DNA of 32,950 nucleotides from an uncultured Akkermansia sp. Its GTDB lineage: Bacteria > Verrucomicrobiota > Verrucomicrobiia > Verrucomicrobiales > Akkermansiaceae. Position 1 is the stretch's first letter. Each line of letters opens with the position of its first letter. The translations under genes and the position numbers were made by a program. The stretch lies in assembly GCA_947589345.1 (NCBI GenBank), contig CANQAC010000018.1, positions 1-32,950 on the forward strand, read 5' to 3'. The notes beneath the pieces are model-generated. The model was not told the DNA's origin. It ran no database searches and worked only from the letters and a program-made list of their open reading frames with translations. Positions 16,135-23,986 of this stretch are shown here, piece after piece.

Positions 16135-17379
16135 ATGAAGACGACCAGGGTAATAGAAGTGCCGAATCCGTCCGAAGCCGGACCGGAGTATCTGAGGGAA
16201 GACGCGGATATGCCGCATGATTTGGTGACGCTGAATATGGGGCCATCGCATCCGGCGACACACGGAGTGCTGCGGCTCAAACTGGTGATTGATGGGGAGG
16301 AGATCGTGAGCTGCGACCCGATTATTGGCTACCTGCACCGAGGCATGGAGAAAATTGCCGAAAATTGCCACTACAACCAATTTGTCGCCTACACAGACCG
16401 CTTTGATTACCTGGCGCCCATGAGCAACAACATTGCCTACGCGTGTGCGGTAGAAAAGTTGCTGGGCTGGGAGCTGCCGGAGCGCGGGCAGGCAATCCGC
16501 GTGCTCTGTGCGGAGCTTTCGCGCATCTCTTCCTATTTTCTGGGGCTCGGCGTTTATGCCATGGACACCGGAGCCATGACCGCTTTCCTGTACTGCTACG
16601 AAGAAAAAGAAAAGGTGCACAATTTTTACGAAAAGATTTGCGGAGCCCGCTTTACCTCCAGCTACACACGCATCGGCGGCATGACGCGTGACTTACCCAA
16701 AGGGTTTGAAAAGGAAGTCCTTGCCTTCTGCGATTCCGCGGAAAAGACGGTGGAGGAGCTCAAGCGCCTGTTGCTCCACAACAAAGTCTTTATTGATCGA
16801 CTGGTAGGCGTAGGTGTCATCACGCGGGAGATGGCTCTGCAAAACGGCATGACCGGCCCGAATCTGCGTGCCAGCGGCGTGAAGCGCGACTTACGCAAAA
16901 CCAATCCCTACCTTGGCTACGAGAAATACGAATTTGACGTGCCCGTGGCCCAAGAGGGCGACTGCTACGCACGCTTCCAACTCAGGCTGGAGGAGATTTT
17001 ACAATCTGTACGCATCCTCCGACAAGTATGCGACAGCATGCCTGCCGGCCCCATCTGCGTGCAGAATGAACGCGGCGTCCTCCCGCCGAAAGAGGAGGCG
17101 CTGCAAGGTATGGAGGAACTCATCCGCCAGTTTATGGTGAGTACGCAGAGCGTCAACGCTCCGGTCGGTCAGGTCTTCTTTGCCGCCGAAAATCCAAAGG
17201 GTGAGCTGGGCTTTTTCATTGATTCCCAAGGGGGAGGAATCCCAAACCGTCTCAAGATGCGCAGTCCCTCTTTCTGCACCCTTTCGATGCTGCCGGAGCT
17301 GCTTCCCGGTCATCTGGTGAGCGATATCGGCGCCATTCTCGGTTCTTTTGATTTTGTGCAGGGCGAATGCGACCGTTAA
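16135..17379 (+). CDS. nuoD: NADH-quinone oxidoreductase subunit D
   Basis: The 414 residues are the 49-kDa subunit of complex I, which together with NuoB and NuoH forms the quinone site. The diagnostic stretch GPSHPATHGVLRL (about 38-50) and the GYLHRGMEKIAE motif are intact, as is the TRIGGMTRDLP segment. The usual C-terminal MGEVDR reads VQGECDR. The ATG at 16135 has no Shine-Dalgarno and gives about 25 residues before the homologous core, a normal length. It is a separate protein, not fused to NuoC. It is the first nuo gene here: nuoA, nuoB and nuoC, which usually precede it, are absent from the window. Confidence 0.95.
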   Translation: MKTTRVIEVPNPSEAGPEYLREDADMPHDLVTLNMGPSHPATHGVLRLKLVIDGEEIVSCDPIIGYLHRGMEKIAENCHYNQFVAYTDRFDYLAPMSNNIAYACAVEKLLGWELPERGQAIRVLCAELSRISSYFLGLGVYAMDTGAMTAFLYCYEEKEKVHNFYEKICGARFTSSYTRIGGMTRDLPKGFEKEVLAFCDSAEKTVEELKRLLLHNKVFIDRLVGVGVITREMALQNGMTGPNLRASGVKRDLRKTNPYLGYEKYEFDVPVAQEGDCYARFQLRLEEILQSVRILRQVCDSMPAGPICVQNERGVLPPKEEALQGMEELIRQFMVSTQSVNAPVGQVFFAAENPKGELGFFIDSQGGGIPNRLKMRSPSFCTLSMLPELLPGHLVSDIGAILGSFDFVQGECDR

Positions 17380-17401
17380 CCAACCAACTTATCAATTTAC
17401 C

Positions 17402-17983
17402 ATGAAAGAGCAACCAGATGCCATCGCAGCCCTTGCAGCGACTAACCCCTCCCCCGGGGAAAAGTTCTACCCGCCTTTCCAAGTAACCCCGGAACTCACC
17501 AAAAAAGCCAAGGAATATATCGCCATGTACCCGGAGGGCAAAGAACTGTCTGCCGTGCTGCCCCTCATCCACATGGTGCAGGAAAAGCACGGGTACATCT
17601 GCCCGGAGAGCGTAATTTGGATCGCCGACATGTGCAACTCGACACCCATTCACGTGCAGGGCATCGTAAGCTTCTACCCCGGTATCCGCACAAGCTGCCC
17701 GGGAAAATGGCACATACGCGTTTGCCACACGATTGCTTGCGCTCTGTCCGGTGGAGAGGAGTTGCTCGCCTACATCTGCGAAAAAATCGGCATCAATCCC
17801 CAAGCCTTGACGAACGAGCATCCCATAGCCGTGAGTTCGGACGGTCTGTGGAGCATTGAGGCGGTAGAATGTTTGGCTGCCTGCGGCTTTGGCCCTAACC
17901 TCATGGTCAACGATGCTCTTTACTCGCAGATGGATCGGGCAAAAGTGGATGCCCTGATAGCGCAATACAGCAACAAAGCCTGA
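17402..17983 (+). CDS. nuoE: NADH-quinone oxidoreductase subunit E
   Basis: The 193 residues form the thioredoxin-like 24-kDa subunit carrying the 2Fe-2S centre N1a. The four ligands are Cys108 and Cys113 in CHTIAC and Cys157 and Cys161 in CLAAC, with the usual G-F-G-P after the last. The ATG at 17402 was preferred over an upstream in-frame ATG at 17348, which would overlap nuoD and add 18 residues with no family likeness. It lies 22 bases after nuoD and 10 bases before nuoF, and works with NuoF and NuoG in the NADH-dehydrogenase arm. Confidence 0.94.
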   Translation: MKEQPDAIAALAATNPSPGEKFYPPFQVTPELTKKAKEYIAMYPEGKELSAVLPLIHMVQEKHGYICPESVIWIADMCNSTPIHVQGIVSFYPGIRTSCPGKWHIRVCHTIACALSGGEELLAYICEKIGINPQALTNEHPIAVSSDGLWSIEAVECLAACGFGPNLMVNDALYSQMDRAKVDALIAQYSNKA

Positions 17984-17993
17984 TGACACAGCC

Positions 17994-19403
17994 ATGAGTG
18001 AGATCACCTACAAGCCGGGACGCGCACCCCACCCTCGAGAAACCCGTCGCATCTTTCGCAACATTGACCGCGTCGGCTACGACCCCTCCATTGAATGCTT
18101 CATGAAAGACGGAGGCTACGAGACGCTCAAAAAAGCCGTCGCCATGGAGCCTGCCGCCATCATTGACGAAGTGAAGAAGAGCGGCCTCCGCGGGCGTGGC
18201 GGCGCCGGCTTCCCCACAGGAGTCAAGTGGACCTTCATCCCCAAGGGCAACACGAAACCCGTGTACCTCGTGTGCAACTGCGATGAATCTGAACCGGGAA
18301 CCTTCAAAGATCGATTCATCGTCCATCAGGATCCGCATCAGCTGATCGAAGGCATGATCATCGCTTGCTACGCTGTGCAAGCGCACTATGCAATCATCTA
18401 CATGCGCGAAGAGTTCCCCGAGGCCGCCAAGATTGTAAAAAGAGCGCTGTCAGAAGCCGAAAAGCACCACTTCCTCGGCAAGAATATCCTGGGCAGCGGA
18501 TATGATCTGAAAATCATTCTTCATCGCGGCGCCGGCGCGTACATCTGCGGCGAAGAAACGGGGCTCATTAATTCCATCGAGGGCGTGCGCCCCTACCCCC
18601 GCATCAAACCGCCTTTCTTTCCCGCCGCCATTGGTTTGTACGGCTGCCCCACCATCGTCAACAACGTCGAATCCCTCTGTCAGGTGCGCCAAGTGCTCAT
18701 GCGCGGCGGGGAAGCGTACGCAGCCGATGGCGCTACACGCAGCCCCGGAACGCGCATTATCGGCGTGTCAGGCGACGTACAGCGCCCGGGGTACTACGAA
18801 ATCATCTCCGGCTCTATTACCTACGGGGAGCTGCTCTACGACCTTTGCGGCGGTCCCAAGCCCGGGCGCACATTTAAGGCTATCATCCCCGGCGGCGCCA
18901 GCGCCAAGGTAATGCGCTGCGATGAAGTCCTCAAAGGCCGCAACCCCGACGGCAGCGTCCGAAAAATGACCATTTTCGATGTCCCGATGGATCTGGACAG
19001 CATTGCCCAGCACGGCTCCATGAGCGGGTCGGGAGGAGTTATCGTCATGGATGACTCACGCAGCATGCCAGAAATGCTGCGCAATCTTAACCGCTTTTTT
19101 GCCTGGGAATCATGCGGACAATGCACTCCCTGCCGGGAGGGCAACCCATGGATGCTCAAACTCAGCACGCGCATCTGTCAGGGCAAAGCTGCGCCGGAAG
19201 ATGTGGATCTGCTCAAGAGTGTGGCCGACAATATATGTGGGCGCACGGTATGCGCTTTTGGCGAAGCATGTGCGTGGCCGGTGCAGGCCTTTACCACCAA
19301 GTTCCGCGATGAATTCCTGGCTTTGACCCGACCTGTCAACGCCATGAAGCCACACAACCCGGAAACTGCCGAGGCGCGCAAATATCTGACCCGAGAAGAT
19401 TAA
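17994..19403 (+). CDS. nuoF: NADH-quinone oxidoreductase subunit F
   Basis: The 469 residues are the 51-kDa flavoprotein that takes electrons from NADH. GLRGRGGAGFPTGVKW (from 64) is the nucleotide/FMN-binding loop, GAGAYICGEETGL the second FMN-site motif, and Cys374, Cys377, Cys380 (ESCGQCTPCREG) with Cys420 bind the N3 4Fe-4S centre. The length is slightly above the common 430-445 because of about 35 N-terminal residues. The start follows nuoE by 10 bases and nuoG starts 13 bases after the stop. Confidence 0.96.
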   Translation: MSEITYKPGRAPHPRETRRIFRNIDRVGYDPSIECFMKDGGYETLKKAVAMEPAAIIDEVKKSGLRGRGGAGFPTGVKWTFIPKGNTKPVYLVCNCDESEPGTFKDRFIVHQDPHQLIEGMIIACYAVQAHYAIIYMREEFPEAAKIVKRALSEAEKHHFLGKNILGSGYDLKIILHRGAGAYICGEETGLINSIEGVRPYPRIKPPFFPAAIGLYGCPTIVNNVESLCQVRQVLMRGGEAYAADGATRSPGTRIIGVSGDVQRPGYYEIISGSITYGELLYDLCGGPKPGRTFKAIIPGGASAKVMRCDEVLKGRNPDGSVRKMTIFDVPMDLDSIAQHGSMSGSGGVIVMDDSRSMPEMLRNLNRFFAWESCGQCTPCREGNPWMLKLSTRICQGKAAPEDVDLLKSVADNICGRTVCAFGEACAWPVQAFTTKFRDEFLALTRPVNAMKPHNPETAEARKYLTRED

Positions 19404-19416
19404 TTGACTGCCTACC

Positions 19417-21150
19417 ATGAGTACAGAACAGCAAATACTGCCAAAAGACGCAGCTGCAGCCGAAGGCAAGGTGAATGTGCAAATCAACGGTACGTGGTAT
19501 CGCTTCCCGAAGGGCACGCGAATCGCGGATGCCTGCAACAGCGTGGGCGTGCATGTCCCCTGCTTTTGCTACCACCCTAAGCTGAGCGTGGCGGGCTCCT
19601 GCCGCATGTGCCTTGTAGAGCAGGGCATGCCCCCGCGGCTCGCCCCCGGAACCACTCCGACTTACAACGAGGACGGCTACCAAACTATCCAATGGATGCC
19701 GCGAGCCATCGTCGCTTGCGCAAACACGGTGGCTGAGAACATGGGCATTCGCACGACGGGAACAGTATGCACCGAAGCGCGCCGAGCCGTGCTGGAGTTC
19801 TTGCTGACTAACCATCCGCTGGATTGTCCTATCTGCGATCAGGCGGGTGAATGCAAGTTGCAGGAGTACACGGCCGATTACGGTCAGCTTACGCACCGCT
19901 TCACCGAAAGCAAAATTAAAAAAGGGAAAAACCTTTCCATTGGTCCGCGCGTGAACTTGGATCAGGAACGCTGCGTGCTTTGCCGCCGTTGCGTGCGATT
20001 CATGAAAGAGGTTGTGGGCGAGGAAGTGCTGGGCGTGGTGGGGCGAGGCGCCCGCAACGCTATTGCTTGCTATCCCGGTAAAACTTTGGACAGCAACTAC
20101 TCGATGAATGTGGTTGATCTTTGTCCTGTGGGCGCTATGACGTCGAAAGACTTCCGTTTCAAAATGCGCGTCTGGTTCCTCAAGAGTACGCCGACCATCG
20201 ACGTGAATTGCGGCACCGGCACCAATATCAACATCTGGACTCGTGGACAACAGGTGTATCGCATTACGCCTCGTCAAAATGATGAAGTAAACAGCTGCTG
20301 GATGCCGGATGACCACCGCTTGAATTACCAATACATCAACGCGCCGGAGCGTTTGCTCACCCCGCTCATTCGCACAGATGAAGGAACCGGACAGCGCCCC
20401 GCCTCGTGGGAACCACTGCTGCGCACTGCTGCCGAGCAATTGCGCCGCTGCAAGAGTTCTGAACTGGCTATCATCGCATCTGCCCGACTTACAAACGAGG
20501 AGCTCTACCTCACCAGGCACCTGGCCGATCTGCTCGGCGTTAAATTCTTTGACATTGTCCCACGCATGGGGGAGGACGATGGAATGCTCATCTCTGCCGA
20601 CCGCAATCCCAACACGACAGGAGCCAAACTCATCTTGGGCAAGGACGGAAGCACGCTGCCCGATATCGTGCGCGGGGTGAAGATTGGCAAAATTCGCTCC
20701 CTCATCGTCTTGGGAGAAGATGTAACGACCGACGCCGGCATTACTGCGGAACAACTTCACGACTTGGATTATCTGCTCGTGATGGCCCACAGTGAAACTC
20801 CCACCACTCAAGCAGCGGATGTGGTGCTGGCCGGTGTCACCTTCGCTGAAAAGTACGGCACCATGATCAACGTGACCGGGCGCATCCAGCGCCTCAACCG
20901 CGCTATTGAGCCACTTGGAGAAGCCCGAGCGGATTGGGACATCCTGCGCGCCTTGCTGCAAGAATGCGGAGAGATCCCGCTCAAAGCGGCACGCGCCACA
21001 AGTCCCATGGAAATTTTAGATGAAATGGCCGGGCAGTATGATGCCCTCGCCGGCGTCTCCTGGTCCTCCATCGGCAACGCCGGTCTCCCTGTCGTCGATA
21101 CCGGTGTGACGATCCCTCTCATTGAGCGTGAAAAATCAAAGAAATCTTAA
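19417..21150 (+). CDS. nuoG: NADH-quinone oxidoreductase subunit G (short form)
   Basis: This 577-residue subunit starts with the 2Fe-2S ferredoxin domain (Cys51, Cys62, Cys65, Cys101), then the His133-Cys137-Cys140-Cys146 4Fe-4S site (NHPLDCPICDQAGEC), then the N4-type cluster CVLCRRC with the later LCPVG Cys. The last 330 residues are a shortened molybdopterin-oxidoreductase fold. There is no sign of an extra N7 cluster (a C-x2-C-x3-C-type motif) after the N4 cluster. E. coli NuoG is about 900 residues, so the C-terminal third is missing, which is seen in other phyla. The shortness looks natural: the frame ends with normal composition and nuoH starts 21 bases on. Confidence 0.94.
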   Translation: MSTEQQILPKDAAAAEGKVNVQINGTWYRFPKGTRIADACNSVGVHVPCFCYHPKLSVAGSCRMCLVEQGMPPRLAPGTTPTYNEDGYQTIQWMPRAIVACANTVAENMGIRTTGTVCTEARRAVLEFLLTNHPLDCPICDQAGECKLQEYTADYGQLTHRFTESKIKKGKNLSIGPRVNLDQERCVLCRRCVRFMKEVVGEEVLGVVGRGARNAIACYPGKTLDSNYSMNVVDLCPVGAMTSKDFRFKMRVWFLKSTPTIDVNCGTGTNINIWTRGQQVYRITPRQNDEVNSCWMPDDHRLNYQYINAPERLLTPLIRTDEGTGQRPASWEPLLRTAAEQLRRCKSSELAIIASARLTNEELYLTRHLADLLGVKFFDIVPRMGEDDGMLISADRNPNTTGAKLILGKDGSTLPDIVRGVKIGKIRSLIVLGEDVTTDAGITAEQLHDLDYLLVMAHSETPTTQAADVVLAGVTFAEKYGTMINVTGRIQRLNRAIEPLGEARADWDILRALLQECGEIPLKAARATSPMEILDEMAGQYDALAGVSWSSIGNAGLPVVDTGVTIPLIEREKSKKS

Positions 21151-21171
21151 ACCTCACCTGCCAATATTATC

Positions 21172-22434
21172 ATGGAATGCTTCTGGACATGGTGCTGCGA
21201 CGTGCTGCGCAACCCGACTTGGTTCTACCTGCTCACCACAGTGGCAAAGCTGGTACTTGTGTTTGCGGTAATTTTGGCTTTCGTGGTGCTCTCAGTTTGG
21301 ATTGAGCGCCGCGTAGCCGGATGGATACAAGACCGACCTGGCCCGAATCGAGCGGGGTTGCCCCTCTTCCTGCTGAAGCCCTTCGGTAGCAAGAAGGCTC
21401 AGCCGCTCTCCGGTCTGTTGCATTTCTTTGGCTGCCCGCCGGACGGTTGCATCGCGCGTCTGTGCCGCTGGCTCAGGCTGGATCGCGAAATCCCCACGTT
21501 CGGTCTCATGCAGCCCTGCTTGGATGGCGGCAAACTCTTCCTGAAGCAAGAGATCACCCCTTCTTACGTACGCAAGTTTTATTTCATCCTGGCGCCCATG
21601 CTGGTACTCGGACCGCCGTTGGTAGCGGCAGCCGTTGTACCTTTTGCTTCCGAGGTGTCTACACCCTTCGGCAACATATCCATGTGCGTCGCCAACCTGA
21701 ACATCGGTCTGTTATGGGTCTTCGCCGTGTCTGGTCTCTCGGTGTACGGCCTCACGCTCGCCGGATGGTCCTCCAACTCCAAGTACCCCTTCCTGGGGGG
21801 GCTGCGCGCCACAGCTCAACTTATCTCGTATGAGGTTGCCATGGGGCTTTCCGTGATCCCTCTGCTTATGGTATTCGGCACGCTCAACTTACAGGATATC
21901 GTACACACGCAAGCCACAGATGGCTGGACTTTGCTGCCGTTCTGGGGGCAAGGTCTCACTCTGCAGCGTTGGGTGCTTTGGATACCCATGGCGTTAAGTT
22001 TTCTTATGTTTGCCACCTGTATCTTTGCAGAAGCTAATCGAACTCCTTTCGACATGGCAGAGTGTGAGACGGATCTGGTGGGCGGCTATCACACTGAATA
22101 CTCGTCCATGAAGTTCGCGTCGTTCTTCATGGGCGAATACGCAGCCATGGTCATCGGCTCCGCCATGGTCGTCACCCTCTTCTTGGGCGGCTGGTCCATT
22201 GGTTTTGGCGCAGACGAAGCTTTGGCAGCCTGGAACGAATGGGTGGCTGTACTCTGTCAATTTGTGATGTTCTTGCTCAAGCTGCTCGCCTTTATCTTCT
22301 TTTTCGTGTGGGTGCGTTGGACACTGCCACGTTTTCGCTGGGATCAGGTGATGAAGCTGTGCTGGCTTGTCTTCGTCGAACTTGCCGTCTTCAATATCAT
22401 TCTCACAGCGGCTATTCTGTACTTCGTCAAATAA
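21172..22434 (+). CDS. nuoH: NADH-quinone oxidoreductase subunit H, with internal insertion
   Basis: The 420 residues are the membrane subunit bordering the quinone tunnel. Conserved marks are IERRVAGWIQDRPGPNRAG (44-62), GLMQPCLDGGKL (111-122), EANRTPFDMAECE and the loop VGGYHTEYSSM. In typical NuoH (about 325-350 residues) only a couple of residues part the PNR-x-G motif from G-L-x-Q. Here about 46 residues are inserted (about 63-109), rich in Lys, Arg, Leu and with three Cys. They lie in the cytoplasmic loop near the quinone entrance. The frame is intact and flanking motifs are perfect, so it is an insertion and not an error. nuoI follows after 13 bases. Confidence 0.94.
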   Translation: MECFWTWCCDVLRNPTWFYLLTTVAKLVLVFAVILAFVVLSVWIERRVAGWIQDRPGPNRAGLPLFLLKPFGSKKAQPLSGLLHFFGCPPDGCIARLCRWLRLDREIPTFGLMQPCLDGGKLFLKQEITPSYVRKFYFILAPMLVLGPPLVAAAVVPFASEVSTPFGNISMCVANLNIGLLWVFAVSGLSVYGLTLAGWSSNSKYPFLGGLRATAQLISYEVAMGLSVIPLLMVFGTLNLQDIVHTQATDGWTLLPFWGQGLTLQRWVLWIPMALSFLMFATCIFAEANRTPFDMAECETDLVGGYHTEYSSMKFASFFMGEYAAMVIGSAMVVTLFLGGWSIGFGADEALAAWNEWVAVLCQFVMFLLKLLAFIFFFVWVRWTLPRFRWDQVMKLCWLVFVELAVFNIILTAAILYFVK

Positions 22435-22447
22435 ACCCCTTCTCCCC

Positions 22448-23014
22448 ATGTCATACATCCCCATTAAGCGTCCCAAGTTTTCCCTGCTGGATCGCATTTA
22501 CGTCGTGGAACTCGTGAAGGGTCTGGGCATCACGATGCGCCACTTGATACTCTCCCTGCTCGGCAAAAGTCGGAGCAAGAAGGACTTTAACGGCGCAGGC
22601 ATCGGTGCCTGTATGCCCTTCCCTGAGCAACGGTGGGATGCCCACCTGCCCTCCTACTACCGCGGGGCTCCCACGCTCGTGCGGGGGGAAGACGGGCGCG
22701 AGCGTTGCGTATCCTGCCAGCTGTGTGAGTTCATCTGCCCCGCCCGGGCCATCCGCGTGGTACCCGGCACGGTCGATCCCAACTCTCCCACACCCAAGCA
22801 AGAAAAGGCGCCTGCCGAATTTGAAATCGACATGCTGCGCTGCATCTACTGCGGTATGTGTCAGGAAGTTTGCCCGGAACAAGCCATTTTCCTTTCTAAA
22901 GAATACCTTATCACCCTCACTGACCGTAATCAGGCCCTCCGCCATAAAGAACAACTCTACCAGCTCGGCGGCACCAGAAAAGGCCTTATCAACAAATGGA
23001 ATCCCTACAAATAA
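22448..23014 (+). CDS. nuoI: NADH-quinone oxidoreductase subunit I
   Basis: The 188 residues form the ferredoxin-like subunit with two 4Fe-4S centres: Cys87, Cys90, Cys93 and Cys97 in CVSCQLCEFICP, and Cys132, Cys135, Cys138 and Cys142 in CIYCGMCQEVCP. They pass electrons to the N2 cluster of NuoB. An in-frame ATG at 22367 was rejected because it lies inside nuoH and adds 27 residues without family likeness; 22448 gives the usual length and N-terminus. The ATG is preceded by a run of pyrimidines (TTCTCCCC). nuoJ starts 2 bases after the stop. Confidence 0.95.
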   Translation: MSYIPIKRPKFSLLDRIYVVELVKGLGITMRHLILSLLGKSRSKKDFNGAGIGACMPFPEQRWDAHLPSYYRGAPTLVRGEDGRERCVSCQLCEFICPARAIRVVPGTVDPNSPTPKQEKAPAEFEIDMLRCIYCGMCQEVCPEQAIFLSKEYLITLTDRNQALRHKEQLYQLGGTRKGLINKWNPYK

Positions 23015-23016
23015 CC

Positions 23017-23649
23017 ATGAATCCTGCTGTTCAAGCCATCTTATTTTACGTATTTGCGTTTGGGGCGCTGCTCAGCGCGCTGGGTGTCGTGGCCCTGCGC
23101 AACCCTGTCTCTTGTGCGCTGAGTCTGGCCTCGTGTCTTGCTTTTGTGGCGGCTGTCTTCTTCGGAGCCGGCGCGACCTTTCTGGGCATCGCCCAACTCA
23201 TCATCTACGCGGGCGCCATTCTGGTGCTCATCCTCTTCATCGTGATGATGCTCAATGTCAAAGACGAACACCCCGCCGCCGGCAATTGGCTATATTGCGT
23301 GCTGGGGGTGCTGGCCGCAGGCGTACTTGCGGGTACCTTATCGAGCGCGGCTCTCCGCTTGCCCGGTTCCACGGGGGGACGCTGCCCGGTACACGTGCTG
23401 CTGGAACACGCAGATGACTTGTGCCCCGTGCAGGGTAGCGCACAAGCTCAGCAACCGCAAACCACAGCTCCCACCGAATACGGCGGCATGCTCCCCCCCA
23501 TATCCATGCGCGACGGAGAGTCCGATGTGTCCCTGCTGGGTAAAAATCTCTTCACCCACTATAACCTGAGTATTGTTGTCTTGAGCTTTGCACTGCTGGC
23601 CGGGGCTGTCGGAGCCGTGGCTGTGGGTCGCAAACTACGCCGTGATTAA
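23017..23649 (+). CDS. nuoJ: NADH-quinone oxidoreductase subunit J
   Basis: The 210 residues are the membrane subunit NuoJ, with about five hydrophobic spans and the typical LIIYAGAILVLILFIVMML helix and GKNLFTHYNL segment. Between the fourth and last spans there is a longer polar loop (about 114-170) than in most NuoJ proteins (about 165-185 in total), containing two Cys and a QAQQPQTT stretch. The ATG at 23017 was taken because the upstream in-frame ATG at 22996 lies within nuoI and adds only MESLQIT. It is close behind nuoI (2 bases) and before nuoK. Confidence 0.9.
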   Translation: MNPAVQAILFYVFAFGALLSALGVVALRNPVSCALSLASCLAFVAAVFFGAGATFLGIAQLIIYAGAILVLILFIVMMLNVKDEHPAAGNWLYCVLGVLAAGVLAGTLSSAALRLPGSTGGRCPVHVLLEHADDLCPVQGSAQAQQPQTTAPTEYGGMLPPISMRDGESDVSLLGKNLFTHYNLSIVVLSFALLAGAVGAVAVGRKLRRD

Positions 23650-23665
23650 CCTCCTCCTTCTTGCC

Positions 23666-23983
23666 ATGACTCCTTTATCCCATTACCTCATTTTTTCTGC
23701 TCTGCTTTTCTCGATCGGCCTGGGCGGCGCCATCATGCGACGCAATGTGCTGGTGGTGCTCATGTGTCTTGAGCTCATGCTCACCGGCGCCAACGTGGCT
23801 CTGGTGGCCTTTTCACGAGCACAGGGTCTGGAGGGCATACCTGTGTACGATGCGCAGGTGCTGGCACTGTTTGTGATGGCGATAGCGGCAGCCGAGGTTG
23901 CCGTGGGGCTTTCCCTCATCGTGGCTATGTTCCGCGCTCGTCGTGGCGTGGAAAGCACATCTCTCACCTCACTGAAAGACTAA
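23666..23983 (+). CDS. nuoK: NADH-quinone oxidoreductase subunit K
   Basis: This 105-residue three-helix subunit has the family's core: LFSIGLGGAIMRRNVLVVLMCLELM in helices 1-2, with the helix-2 Glu kept, and AAAEVAVGLSLIVAMFR in helix 3. These glutamates are in the central proton channel. The start at 23666 gives the normal length of about 100. An upstream in-frame ATG (23588) falls inside nuoJ and is not used. It follows nuoJ by 16 bases and is 3 bases from nuoL. Confidence 0.94.
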   Translation: MTPLSHYLIFSALLFSIGLGGAIMRRNVLVVLMCLELMLTGANVALVAFSRAQGLEGIPVYDAQVLALFVMAIAAAEVAVGLSLIVAMFRARRGVESTSLTSLKD

Positions 23984-23986
23984 TTT

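Noticed and set aside
17348..17401. Upstream in-frame starts for nuoE, nuoI, nuoJ, nuoK, nuoM and nuoN
   Set aside because: All these earlier ATGs lie inside the previous gene and add unconserved residues; the inner starts give family-normal lengths and share the pyrimidine-ATG context.
19336..20961. Open frame of 541 codons on the minus strand
   Set aside because: It is antisense to nuoG (and the end of nuoF). The length comes from codon bias on the coding strand; no recognised family motif is present.
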